NCBI GenBank assembly: GCA_023429785.1
Contig: JAEZDD010000003.1
Coordinates: 1 to 64,000 of the forward strand
Reading direction: 5' to 3'
Length of the DNA stretch: 64,000 bases
From: Bacillota bacterium
GTDB lineage: Bacteria > Bacillota > Clostridia > Oscillospirales > Ruminococcaceae
Below the pieces are notes generated by a model, which saw nothing but the letters and a program-made list of their open reading frames with translations, was not told the DNA's origin and ran no database searches. The position numbers and the translations under genes are program-made. Positions 8,343 through 16,621 of the stretch are shown here, in pieces. How positions within the stretch are numbered: the first letter of the stretch is position 1; each line of letters opens with the position of its first letter.

Positions 8343-9362
8343 TTAAAACTGATTTAAAAAGCGCAGGTCGTTTTCATAGAAAAATCTTAAATCATTAACA
8401 CCGAAACGACGCATTACAATTCTCTCAAGCCCTAGGCCGAATGCAAAGCCCGAATAAACCTCAGGGTCAATTCCACAGCCCGAAAGCACCTTAGGGTGAA
8501 CCATTCCGGCTCCTAAAATCTCAATATATCCCTCGCCCTTGCAAAGCTTGCAGCCCTCGCCATGACAGCTAAAGCACATAACGTCAACCTCGGCAGAAGG
8601 CTCTGTGAACGGGAAGTGATGCGGTCTTAATCGGATTTTCGCTTCATCGCCATAAAGACGCTTCATGAGAAGCTCAAGTGTCCCCTTCAAGTCTGACATT
8701 GTTATTCCCTTGTCAACTACCAGCCCTTCAATCTGATGAAACAGAGGCGAATGGGTCGCATCAACAGCGTCAGAGCGATAAACTCGGCCCGGTGAAATTA
8801 CTCTGATTGGCGGCTTGTTATTTTCCATAACATGAACCTGAACCGGTGAAGTCTGTGGTCTTAGTGAAATATCATCGGTTATATAAAATGTATCCTGTAA
8901 ATCTCTTGCAGGGTGATTTGGAGGGAGATTCAACGCATCAAAGTTATAGTAGTTGTATTCAACCTCAGGGCCTTCAGCTATATCAAAGCCCATCCCTATA
9001 AAGATTTCCTTAACCTCATTCAGAACAGTAGTGAGGGGGTGAAGCTTCCCGATTTTTTTCGACTTGCCCGGAAGAGTAACGTCTATCGCTTCAGAGGAAA
9101 GAGAGTTCATCAGCTCTTTTTCCTTCATATTTTTCTGGCAATCAGCTATTGCAGCTTCAATTTCGGCACGGACTGAATTCGCCAGCTGACCGATTAAAGG
9201 GCGTTCTTCAGCCGATAGCCCACCCATCTGCTTTAAAATTGCTGTCAACTCACCCTTTTTCCCTAAAAATTTTACACGAAGATTTTCAAGCTCTTTTGCG
9301 TCCTGACAATTTTCAACCGCCAGAATTGCTTCCTTTTGAATATTTTCTAATGCTTGTTTCAT
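8343..9362 (-). CDS. pheS: Phenylalanyl-tRNA synthetase alpha subunit
   Basis: This is the catalytic class II synthetase subunit that joins phenylalanine to tRNA-Phe. The N-terminal 80 residues form the helical tRNA-binding arm. The core has motif 2 (RVISPGRVYRSDAVDATHSP) and motif 3 (GFAFGLGLERIVMRR), and a Cys-rich insert (FSCHGEGCKLCKGEGY) precedes GAGMVHPKVL. The open frame runs back to 9623, but its first 87 codons are the T-box leader. The ATG at 9362 has the ribosome-binding site AAAGGAAA and gives 339 aa, the usual family length. The T-box upstream senses uncharged tRNA-Phe. Confidence 0.96.
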   Translation of the reverse strand: MKQALENIQKEAILAVENCQDAKELENLRVKFLGKKGELTAILKQMGGLSAEERPLIGQLANSVRAEIEAAIADCQKNMKEKELMNSLSSEAIDVTLPGKSKKIGKLHPLTTVLNEVKEIFIGMGFDIAEGPEVEYNYYNFDALNLPPNHPARDLQDTFYITDDISLRPQTSPVQVHVMENNKPPIRVISPGRVYRSDAVDATHSPLFHQIEGLVVDKGITMSDLKGTLELLMKRLYGDEAKIRLRPHHFPFTEPSAEVDVMCFSCHGEGCKLCKGEGYIEILGAGMVHPKVLSGCGIDPEVYSGFAFGLGLERIVMRRFGVNDLRFFYENDLRFLNQF

Positions 9363-9417
9363 AAAAAATTTCCTTTCTCTGTGAAAATATCGAATTATCG
9401 TTACTTGATAATTTAAC

Positions 9418-9459
9418 AAAAAAGCCTTGCCCCAAGACTTTCGTCGGGACAAGGCTTTT
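9418..9459 (-). terminator. T-box-controlled terminator of pheS
   Basis: On the minus strand, the stem AAAAGCCTTG / CAAGGCTTTT with further internal pairing is followed by TTTTTTG. It lies directly after the T-box sequence and upstream of pheS, and is the terminator half of the riboswitch. Confidence 0.85.
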
Positions 9460-9677
9460 ACCTCGTTTATAAACCACCCATTTAACCAGAAGCGTCGCAA
9501 AATCACGATTACTCCCTTGTCCTTAACGCAGACATTGCGTTCTTGCTTACAAAAACAAATCTTCGGCAAAACCACTCGTAAGTGAACTTCAGCAATTTTT
9601 AGCTCACGGAAGCTTTCAGCCATCGACCCCCGCTCTCTTTATCGCACCAAAAGCCTACTCTCTTAGTCGTCATGTTT
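9418..9677 (-). ncRNA. T-box riboswitch leader, phenylalanine-specific
   Basis: Reading the minus strand, the leader contains an AGAGAG element followed by GGGGGTCGATGGCTGAAAG. It then has a specifier-loop region with TTC (codon complement at 9584-9586), the T-box core GGGTGGTTTATAAACGAGG and the terminator at 9418-9459. The UUC specifier matches tRNA-Phe and the downstream gene pheS. In T-boxes, uncharged tRNA pairs with the specifier and with the UGGN bulge and favours the antiterminator. The core departs from the AGGGTGGNACCGCG consensus in the antiterminator half, but compensating pairing looks possible. Confidence 0.85.
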
Positions 9678-9683
9678 AAACTT

Positions 9684-9712
9684 AGTATATCACATAAAAC
9701 TTCATATTGCAA
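9684..9712 (-). promoter_or_regulatory. Promoter of the pheS-pheT T-box operon
   Basis: On the minus strand, -35 TTGCAA (9707-9712) and -10 TATACT (9684-9689) are separated by 17 bp. Transcription would begin near 9677, at the start of the T-box leader. Confidence 0.7.
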
Positions 9713-9726
9713 GACTTTAAAATTAA

Positions 9727-9906
9727 TTATATTGCCATTCTGACAATTTCTTTTGCCCTCTCAAGAAGGACACCCTTTGAGTTTTCAAGCTCACCATTTA
9801 ATACAAGCTCAAAAAGCATTTCTAATACGTCGTCTATTATGCGCCCATTAGGAATCCCAAGCTCTATAAGGTCTCTATTATTCACGGATAAATCGCTGAT
9901 TAGCAT
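9727..9906 (-). CDS. Stand-alone C-terminal tail of CCA-adding enzyme (59 aa)
   Basis: This short frame encodes MLISDLSVNNRDLIELGIPN, then a helix, then LNGELENSKGVLLERAKEIV. The pattern (S-[VI]-N-x-x-DLI-x-LGIP-x-G followed by ELVLNGELEN) is the C-terminal body/tail segment of class II tRNA nucleotidyltransferases. The nucleotidyltransferase head and neck are absent. Its ATG overlaps the stop codon of the upstream potassium channel gene (TAATG), so it should be translated by coupling. Either it is a decaying remnant of a full-length gene, or a domesticated tRNA-binding mini-protein. The reading frame is intact to its natural stop. It is too short for most gene finders. Confidence 0.65.
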   Translation of the reverse strand: MLISDLSVNNRDLIELGIPNGRIIDDVLEMLFELVLNGELENSKGVLLERAKEIVRMAI

Positions 9907-11279
9907 TATCCAACCATAACCTTTCCCTCAGGGAAAACCTGTTTCTTTGATTTATCTGCCCCTAAAATGGTCAGAGATAGTATAACCGATATCGGCCCGA
10001 CTCTTCCAAGAAACATTAAAAATACCAGCAGCATTTCAGAAAATAAATTTGCAATTCCCGACACACCGACAGAAAGCCCGACGGTGGCAAATGCCGAAAC
10101 AGATTCAAATAATGTATCAAGCCCGCTGACAGTATTTGCCGCCTTTGCGTTTAAGGAAAAATATATTGCAATTGAAGTAACGAAAATCAGAGCCATTGAA
10201 AGCATAGCAATAGTCAGCGACTTATAAACCACTGATTTATCAAGCTTTCTGCCCAGTATCGTCGTTTCCTCCTTGTTCTTTAGAATGCTGACAACCGTCA
10301 TAATAATTACGGCAATAGTTGTTACTTTTATTCCGCCGCCGGTTGATCCGGGGGCAGCGCCGATATACATCAGAATTATTGAAACAACCTTTGAAACAGG
10401 GTGTAAGGATATTATATCAATAGAATTAAATCCCGCTGTTCTGCATGTGACTGATTGAAATGCACAATTCATTATCTTATCCCATAGCGACATATTTCCG
10501 ATTGTACTATTGTTATTCCATTCACAAAACAAGAATGCTATTGTTCCTGTCAGTATCAGAATTGCTGTAACAATCAATACAATCTTTGTATGTAATTCAA
10601 GATGTCTTCTAATTTTATAATTTTTTAAATCATACCACACAATAAAGCCAAGCCCGCCAAATACAATCAACGCCATTGTCGTGAACAAAACAATTGGGTT
10701 GCTGTTGAATTCAGTCACGCTTGAGAAAGCAGTGTTTATCCCAAGTATATCAAAGCCGGCATTACAAAACGCTGAAACTGATATAAATATCGAAGTGAAA
10801 ATTCCGCTTAAACCATATTTTGGAACAAAGGCAAGCATTAAAATCGCGGCACCAATGCTCTCGACAGCCAACGAAAATTTAATTATGTTTTTAACAAGAC
10901 CCCTTGCGTCATTAAAGCCGTCGGCACTGACAGATTCAGAGGCAACCTGCATTTTCCTCAGCCCAAGCTTTTTCCCAATTGCAAAATTAAAAAATGTGAT
11001 AAATGTCACAAGCCCCAGACCGCCTATTTGTATCATTGCTAAAATTACTAATTGCCCAAAAATTGTGAATTGCTGAAATGTATCATAAATGACAAGCCCT
11101 GTCACACAGGTCGCCGAGGTCGCTGTAAAAAGTGCATGATTAAAAGGAATCATCATTCCATTTTTTGATGATATGGGAAGCATTAACAAAAACGCTCCGG
11201 TTAAAATAACGCAAAAAAAGCTGAAAGCAATGGTTCTTGCTGGCGTAATCGGTTTTTGTTTCTTTTGAATAATCGGCAT
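9906..11279 (-). CDS. ktrB: Potassium uptake protein, TrkH/KtrB family
   Basis: This is the membrane channel subunit of a sodium-coupled or gated potassium uptake system. It has about ten hydrophobic segments arranged as four repeats, each with a pore loop: ATSATCVTGL, SVSAFCNAGFD, SVTCRTAGFNS and SVSAFATVGLS. The conserved Gly of the selectivity filters is present in all four. The frame opens at 11369, but ATG 11279 has the ribosome-binding site GAGGG and gives a normal 457-residue protein. The cytoplasmic RCK partner KtrA is not in the window. The stop codon overlaps the start of the 59-aa CCA-tail gene. Confidence 0.92.
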   Translation of the reverse strand: MPIIQKKQKPITPARTIAFSFFCVILTGAFLLMLPISSKNGMMIPFNHALFTATSATCVTGLVIYDTFQQFTIFGQLVILAMIQIGGLGLVTFITFFNFAIGKKLGLRKMQVASESVSADGFNDARGLVKNIIKFSLAVESIGAAILMLAFVPKYGLSGIFTSIFISVSAFCNAGFDILGINTAFSSVTEFNSNPIVLFTTMALIVFGGLGFIVWYDLKNYKIRRHLELHTKIVLIVTAILILTGTIAFLFCEWNNNSTIGNMSLWDKIMNCAFQSVTCRTAGFNSIDIISLHPVSKVVSIILMYIGAAPGSTGGGIKVTTIAVIIMTVVSILKNKEETTILGRKLDKSVVYKSLTIAMLSMALIFVTSIAIYFSLNAKAANTVSGLDTLFESVSAFATVGLSVGVSGIANLFSEMLLVFLMFLGRVGPISVILSLTILGADKSKKQVFPEGKVMVG

Positions 11280-11376
11280 ATTTACCCTCTTTATCTTTTT
11301 AAATGTATTTGCCTGTAGTGTTCCATAAAATAACGTTTTAATTATAGCAAATACATTTTTCAAAATCAAGATAAAT

Positions 11377-12654
11377 TTAACTATTATTGCTATTTATTTC
11401 ATATATTCTTTTTTTTATTATTTCCGCTGATTTTTGAATTGAATAATTTGAAGTCATAAACTCATAGGCATTATCACAAAGCTGTTTTCTATAATGAGAA
11501 TCTGCTTTTAATATTTTCATAAAAACCGATGCCTGAATAATATCGGGATTCGCCCAAAGCTGACCCGGCTTATACATTGAATAATCCTTATCAATTTTCA
11601 CAAGACTTGAATCAATGCAGCAAGCTGTCTGGACCGACATGAAGTCAGAATTCGCAGACCAGTATGAAGCTATTACCGGGGTTTTTAAAAGCATTGCCTC
11701 AGCTATAGCAAGCCCGAAGCCCTCGCTTTTATGAAGTGACACGAATACATCGGCAATATTGATTAATGAATTGACCTCCTGCTTTGTCAGCGTATTTTTT
11801 ATAATGTATATGTTATTATAGCCCTCAAGCTCAGCATTGATTGTGTCTAAAATTTCTTCCGTCGGTTTGTTGATTTTTATTATAATTCCCACCGATAAAT
11901 CTTCTTTTAAAAAAGCATTTTTAAAAGCCTTAATTGAGCCGATTGGATTTTCCCTTTGAATTATCGAATTTGAATCGAACATTGTAAGAAACAAAAACTT
12001 ATCCTTTGGGAGGTTAAAATAGCTTCTGTCGAATTTCGGGTTTGAAGCAACACTTAAACCGTATGGAACAAACGTCACCGGAACCGGAGACTTTTTTTCT
12101 ATCGCTTCAACGCAAAAATGAGATGACGCCCATATTTCGTCAACTAATGAAAATGCACTCACCCATTCATCTGGAATTTCCGTCAGCTCACAATTCCAAA
12201 AACCGATGTTATAGCGCTTGTCCCATGTTTTTTCCGGAAGAGATTGCTTTAAAGACGGAAGCTCCGGTGGATTAATATGAAAAACATTAGTACTGAATTT
12301 TGGGGTCTGAACTATTTTCCTATCCCATTTATTATCATTATGATTAAAAGGGATACCTATTTTTGCGTCAATGATTAAAAAAGGCAATGTGCTTTCACTA
12401 AAGGCCCCCGCTATTAAGCGACATTCCTCGCCTTGCCCCGTCTGGGATTTTATATTGCCGATTAAATTGACGCCGAAAGGGTATGCCCCTTTTATATATG
12501 CAATTTTTTTGGCATCCTTTATAAAAGAAAGCTCAATCATTTTTGCTTTAAGCTTTTTAAATACATCTATCGGGAATATTATTATAAGAATAGATTTTAG
12601 CTTGTCTAAAATTTTGCAGATATCCTTGACCAGCTTGTTCTTTAGGTTACTCAT
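11377..12654 (-). CDS. Glycosyltransferase, family 4 type
   Basis: The 425-residue protein has a GT-B fold. The C-terminal half carries the donor-sugar signature EGFGLAIAEAMLLKTPVIAS near residue 310, after a VFVSLHKS strand. The N-terminal half has a short leader helix and a Rossmann-like acceptor domain (AYIKGAYPFGVNLIGN). No transmembrane segment is convincing, although the N-terminal 40 residues are amphipathic. It is divergent from the second glycosyltransferase at 13281 and likely joins it in making a surface glycan or a glycosylated surface protein. Donor and acceptor cannot be read from sequence. Confidence 0.85.
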   Translation of the reverse strand: MSNLKNKLVKDICKILDKLKSILIIIFPIDVFKKLKAKMIELSFIKDAKKIAYIKGAYPFGVNLIGNIKSQTGQGEECRLIAGAFSESTLPFLIIDAKIGIPFNHNDNKWDRKIVQTPKFSTNVFHINPPELPSLKQSLPEKTWDKRYNIGFWNCELTEIPDEWVSAFSLVDEIWASSHFCVEAIEKKSPVPVTFVPYGLSVASNPKFDRSYFNLPKDKFLFLTMFDSNSIIQRENPIGSIKAFKNAFLKEDLSVGIIIKINKPTEEILDTINAELEGYNNIYIIKNTLTKQEVNSLINIADVFVSLHKSEGFGLAIAEAMLLKTPVIASYWSANSDFMSVQTACCIDSSLVKIDKDYSMYKPGQLWANPDIIQASVFMKILKADSHYRKQLCDNAYEFMTSNYSIQKSAEIIKKRIYEINSNNS

Positions 12655-12771
12655 AGTTCACCCTCTTTCAAAATGAGTATTGATTATTATTTATATTTTT
12701 ATGCTGAGATTAACATATTTTTGGTAAATCGAAGCCATAATAAATACATTAAACACGAAAGGCTATTTTTC

Positions 12772-13284
12772 ATGAACAATAAAATTAAATTCAACCTTGA
12801 AAATGTTGATGTCACTGATATTATAAAGCAAGTGCACGAAAACATTCAGAGCCGTGGATGTGATATCGGCGAGCTTAAAAGACTCTCTGAAGGCATAAAA
12901 ATGCCCTCGGCTGGCTCTGATATGCTTTTAAGCGAGCGGATAAATGAAAATCTTTCTGCTTTGAATAACACAAATCATATACAATACTGGTGGGAAATGC
13001 AGGATGATGGGAAGCTCTCATCAAAGGCAAAGACCTTTTTTAAAAAAATAATCCGAAAATATTCTTATTTTTATATGAAGCAAGTCTTTGACCAGCAGAA
13101 TGCTTTCAATTTGAATGCAGCTCACTGTATAAACGACCTTTCAGACTATTGCAGGATACTTGAAAATCAGCATAATGAGCTAACGACACGTATGAATTCC
13201 ATTCAGCTGTCCCTTGATGAGCTTCAAAAAGCTAAAGGCGTTTGTGAAAATAATGACAGTAATAAAAAATCGGAGGGCTTATGA
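12772..13284 (+). CDS. Small helical protein preceding a glycosyltransferase, function unknown
   Basis: The 170-residue protein starts at the ATG 12772, which has the ribosome-binding site GAAAGG; an open frame continues upstream to 12673 without one. It is mostly helical: an N-terminal acidic part, a central YWWEMQDDGKLSSKAKTFFKKIIRKYSYFYMKQVFDQQNAFN stretch (positions about 82-124), and a coiled-coil-like C-terminus. The centre resembles the extra segment often fused to sugar-related enzymes in polysaccharide clusters. Its stop overlaps the start of the next glycosyltransferase (ATGA), so the two are translationally coupled and probably work together. Confidence 0.7.
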   Translation: MNNKIKFNLENVDVTDIIKQVHENIQSRGCDIGELKRLSEGIKMPSAGSDMLLSERINENLSALNNTNHIQYWWEMQDDGKLSSKAKTFFKKIIRKYSYFYMKQVFDQQNAFNLNAAHCINDLSDYCRILENQHNELTTRMNSIQLSLDELQKAKGVCENNDSNKKSEGL

Positions 13285-14459
13285 GAAAAAAGCTTTGTAT
13301 AGCTATTCAACGCTATGGAACTGAAATAGTCGGAGGCGCTGAAGCTTATTGCAGGGCTTATGCGGAGAAGCTCTCAAAGCTTTATGAGCTTGAGGTTATT
13401 ACCACCTGTGCGCTCGATTATCAGGAGTGGAGTAACCATTATTCCGAGGGACTTTGTGACGTTAATGGCGTGAAAGTCAGGCGGTTTAAGGTTGACCTTC
13501 AGCGAAATCAAAAGTTGTTCGCTGACCTGACACAAAATATTTACAACAACAGTGACCATTCTGTTGAACTGGCTAAAACCTGGATTGACGCACAAGGCCC
13601 TTTGTCAAAAGGGCTGATTGATTTTATTGACGAAAACAGGGACAGCTTTGATTTGTTCATTTTTATGAGTTATTTGTATTATCATACGGCTGTCGGACTT
13701 CCTATTGTTAAAGAAAAGGCAATACTCATTCCCTTCGCACAAAATGAGCCTCCCATTTACATCAGAACATACAAGGAGATTTTCACTGGCTGCAAGGGGA
13801 TAATTTATAATACTGAAGAGGAAATGGTTTTTATTCAAAACCATTTTAAAAATAAAGATACCCCCTCAGTTTTAACCGGCATCGGCATTGATGTTCCTCT
13901 TAAAAGCGAGTATGAGGGAAAGGACAGGGCTTTTAAGCTGACCTCCCCGTATATTCTTTATATGGGGACAATTGACAGCTCAAAGGGCTGTGACACCCTT
14001 TTTGAATACTTCAAGGAATATAAAAAGCAATACAAAAACGACTTGAAGCTTGTTCTGACAGGGAAAGAAATCATGAAGGTCCCAAAAAGCAAGGATATCA
14101 TTTCTCTAGGCTTTGTAGCTGAAGAAGAAAAATATGCTGTGCTTTCAAATTGTATTGCGCTCGTTCTTCCCTCACATTTTGAATGCCTGGCTATTGCTGT
14201 GCTTGAGGCTTTCGCTTTAGAAAAGCCTGTTTTGGTTAGCGGTCAATGCGATGTCTTAAAGGGTCACTGCGTAAAAAGCAATGCGGGACTTTATTTTTAT
14301 GAAAGCATTGACTTTTTGGAATGTTTGGATTTATTATATAATAAACCGGAGCTGAGAGCTGCTATGGGCATAAACGGAAAAGAATATGTTGACAAGAATT
14401 ATCAATGGAATGTTATTATGGAAAAGCTGACTAAATTTTTAAATAATCAATGTGAGTGA
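13281..14459 (+). CDS. Glycosyltransferase, family 4 type
   Basis: This is a 392-residue GT-B glycosyltransferase. The N-terminus has the typical glycine-rich acceptor-side motif YGTEIVGGAEAYCRAYAEKL, and the C-terminal domain starts near YILYMGTIDSSKGCDTLFEY. It carries the donor-binding segment VLPSHFECLAIAVLEAFALE. The ATG lies within the end of the preceding gene and has the ribosome-binding site GGAGGG. The likely role is sugar transfer in a surface glycan; the substrate is unknown. Confidence 0.87.
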   Translation: MRKKLCIAIQRYGTEIVGGAEAYCRAYAEKLSKLYELEVITTCALDYQEWSNHYSEGLCDVNGVKVRRFKVDLQRNQKLFADLTQNIYNNSDHSVELAKTWIDAQGPLSKGLIDFIDENRDSFDLFIFMSYLYYHTAVGLPIVKEKAILIPFAQNEPPIYIRTYKEIFTGCKGIIYNTEEEMVFIQNHFKNKDTPSVLTGIGIDVPLKSEYEGKDRAFKLTSPYILYMGTIDSSKGCDTLFEYFKEYKKQYKNDLKLVLTGKEIMKVPKSKDIISLGFVAEEEKYAVLSNCIALVLPSHFECLAIAVLEAFALEKPVLVSGQCDVLKGHCVKSNAGLYFYESIDFLECLDLLYNKPELRAAMGINGKEYVDKNYQWNVIMEKLTKFLNNQCE

Positions 14460-14475
14460 AGGACAGTGGAATAAA

Positions 14476-14955
14476 ATGAGGAACCTATCGCCTAAAAGAG
14501 TGAGCGACTCAATGACAGAGCATGTTCAAATACTTATGCCAGGGCACATCAATGGGTATAAGCGTTTGTTCGGGGGCCAGCTCATGGAATGGATTGATGT
14601 TGTCGCCGCTGTTGTCGCCAGACGCCACTCAAACTGCAATGTCACCACTGCCAGCATTGACAATCTTCAATTCAAGGCACCGGCATATGCAAACAGCACC
14701 CTCGTTTTAAAGGGCCGGATTACTTATGTCGGAACAAGCTCAATGGAGATTAAGGTTGACACTTTTGTTGAAGATTTGAATGGGGAGCAAAAGGTCATCA
14801 ATCACGCATATCTTGTTCTTGTTGCACTCGATGAGGATGATATGCCCGCTAAGGTCCCCCCTCTGATTATTGAAACCGATGAGGAAAAGGCCGAATGGGA
14901 GGGTGGCTTGAAGCGTCATCAGCTAAGAAAGCAAAGACGCTTAGAAGATTTTTAA
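14476..14955 (+). CDS. Acyl-CoA thioesterase, hotdog fold
   Basis: This protein hydrolyses acyl-CoA thioesters. It shows the hotdog signature of the YkhA/YciA type: HVQILMPGHINGYKRLFGGQ, then MEWIDVVAAVVARRH with the catalytic Asp, and a long strand pair around FKAPAYANSTLVLKGRITYVG. A GTG at 14452 overlaps the previous gene and would add eight residues. The ATG at 14476 is preferred because it matches where the family's conserved sequence begins, with AAGGA upstream. Its place after glycosyltransferase genes is probably chance co-transcription. Confidence 0.88.
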   Translation: MRNLSPKRVSDSMTEHVQILMPGHINGYKRLFGGQLMEWIDVVAAVVARRHSNCNVTTASIDNLQFKAPAYANSTLVLKGRITYVGTSSMEIKVDTFVEDLNGEQKVINHAYLVLVALDEDDMPAKVPPLIIETDEEKAEWEGGLKRHQLRKQRRLEDF

Positions 14956-15050
14956 AAATAAATGTTTAAGTATAGACTTTTTTCTTGTTTTATTGTATAA
15001 TAATAAAAGTTGTTTTTTAACATTTTTATTTCATAGGAGGAAAAGTTTCG

Positions 15051-16085
15051 ATGTCAAAATTTAAGAAAATTTTAGCTGCAATTTCTTCACTTGCGATTGC
15101 TTTATCTTTAACAGCTTGTGCTGATACATCATGGGCAAGTAAAATTAACGGAACCGAAATTAGCGCTGGTGTTTATATATTTTACTTAATTAATGGTCAA
15201 AAGGACGCTTCAACTAAGGTTTCTGATTCTAGTAAAGATGTGTTTTCGCAAAAAATCGGTGATGTTGATGCAACAACATACATTAAGGATTATGCAACAA
15301 ATGAATGCAAAAGACTTGTTGCTATCAGCGATAAGTTCAACCAGCTTGGCTTGGCTTTAACTGACACTGACAAAAAGGCAATCGCAAACACAGTTAATAA
15401 CATATGGGACCAAAACGAAAAATATTATACCAATAATGGTATTTCTAAAAAGTCTGTTTCTACTATTGTTGACGCTTCAACAAAGGAAACTAAAATTTTT
15501 GAAAAGCTTTATGAAGCAAACGGACTTGAGCCTGTTCCTCAGGCTGACATTGACGCGAAATTCAACTCTGAATATGCCAGAATTAAGATGATTCCCCTCC
15601 CTTTAACCGATAAGGAGGGCAATGCTTTAAGCACAGAGGATAAGGCTAAGCTTTTAGATAAGGCTGATGCATATTCTGAAAGACTTAAAAAGGGCGAGAA
15701 GTTCAATGACATTTATGATGAATATTTAAAATCTGTTTCAAGCAGCACTGATACCTCAGGCACAGCCGATGACCCTTATAAAAACGAAATGATTGTTTAT
15801 TCCGGCTATCAATACCTTGATGCTAATACTGTTTCTGAGGCATTGAAGATGAAAACCAATGACATTTTAGTTTTAAAAAGTACAAGCTATTATTTCTTAA
15901 TTCAAAAGTTAAACTTACTTGAGCGTGATGATTTGAAGAAGAATTATAGAACAACTATCCTTCACGATATAAAGGATACTGATTTTGAGAAAATTCTTTC
16001 TGACATCTATTCAAAATATACAATTGAGAAAAACGAGGATGCTTATAACAGATATGACCCTAAAAAAGTTGTAAACAAAAAGTAA
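15051..16085 (+). CDS. PrsA/SurA-like foldase lipoprotein
   Basis: The 344-residue protein has a lipoprotein signal peptide ending in LTAC (mature Cys at residue 23) and an N-terminal SurA-like helical domain. A parvulin-like region follows near residues 170-280, with RIKMIPLPLTD and LKKGEKFNDIYDEYL. Such proteins help fold secreted proteins at the membrane surface. The parvulin core is divergent and may lack isomerase activity, so a chaperone-only role is possible. It has a strong ribosome-binding site, AGGAGG, and its own terminator. Confidence 0.8.
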   Translation: MSKFKKILAAISSLAIALSLTACADTSWASKINGTEISAGVYIFYLINGQKDASTKVSDSSKDVFSQKIGDVDATTYIKDYATNECKRLVAISDKFNQLGLALTDTDKKAIANTVNNIWDQNEKYYTNNGISKKSVSTIVDASTKETKIFEKLYEANGLEPVPQADIDAKFNSEYARIKMIPLPLTDKEGNALSTEDKAKLLDKADAYSERLKKGEKFNDIYDEYLKSVSSSTDTSGTADDPYKNEMIVYSGYQYLDANTVSEALKMKTNDILVLKSTSYYFLIQKLNLLERDDLKKNYRTTILHDIKDTDFEKILSDIYSKYTIEKNEDAYNRYDPKKVVNKK

Positions 16086-16100
16086 CTCTATATAAAACTG

Positions 16101-16134
16101 AAAACTCCCACTTTTTTAAGCGGGAGTTTTATTT
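16101..16134. terminator. Convergent terminator between foldase gene and rlmH
   Basis: The stem AAAACTCCC / GGGAGTTTT is flanked by short T-runs on both sides and lies between converging genes. It overlaps the rlmH stop codon on the minus strand. Confidence 0.75.
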
Positions 16135-16614
16135 GTGATATTTTGAATTGTTCTGTATCTGAAAGGCACGATAAATTTGCTCTAGGAGCATTACTCTAGC
16201 CAGCTGATGCGGGAAGGTCATTTTGGACATTGACAGCTTAAAGTCGCAGGAGGACTTAGTTTCATCGGCAATGCCAAAGGAACTCCCAATAAAAAAGTTA
16301 ATCGTACTGTTGCCGTTAAGGGCTATTGTGTTAAAGCAATCAGAAAGCTCTTCGCTCGACATCTGCTTCCCCTCTATACACATTGCAAAGCTGTAGGTTG
16401 ATTTTGACTGAATGTAGCTTTGAAACTGCTTTCCCTCGTTTGAAAGAGCATTTTTAATTTCCCTTTCCGATGGATTATCCGATAATCTTTGCTCCGGGAT
16501 TTCAATTATATTTAGCTTTGAAAACGGTGTCAGCCTTTTTGAATATTCCATGACAGCGTCCCTGAGATAATTTTCTTTTAATTTCCCGACTGTGACGATA
16601 TTAACAGTGAACAT
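16129..16614 (-). CDS. rlmH: 23S rRNA (pseudouridine-1915 N3)-methyltransferase RlmH
   Basis: This SPOUT-class enzyme methylates pseudouridine 1915 in helix 69 of 23S rRNA. ATG 16614 has AGGAG and gives 161 residues, the normal size; a longer frame upstream lacks support. The SAM-binding knot is visible: INFFIGSSFGI at residues 105-115 and MTFPHQLARVMLLEQIYRAFQ at 132-152, ending in the typical YHK. The GSS in place of the usual GGA/GGP at the knot loop is a small deviation. It lies 7 nt after the YycJ-type hydrolase gene, as in many Firmicutes. Confidence 0.93.
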   Translation of the reverse strand: MFTVNIVTVGKLKENYLRDAVMEYSKRLTPFSKLNIIEIPEQRLSDNPSEREIKNALSNEGKQFQSYIQSKSTYSFAMCIEGKQMSSEELSDCFNTIALNGNSTINFFIGSSFGIADETKSSCDFKLSMSKMTFPHQLARVMLLEQIYRAFQIQNNSKYHK

Positions 16615-16621
16615 AATTCTC

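Noticed and set aside
9363..9623. In-frame N-terminal extension of pheS
   Set aside because: The extra 87 codons are the T-box leader (specifier, T-box core and terminator), and the ATG at 9362 has its own ribosome-binding site.
9707..9919. Plus-strand frame of 70 codons
   Set aside because: It is antisense to the 59-codon CCA-tail frame and has no ribosome-binding site or recognisable fold.
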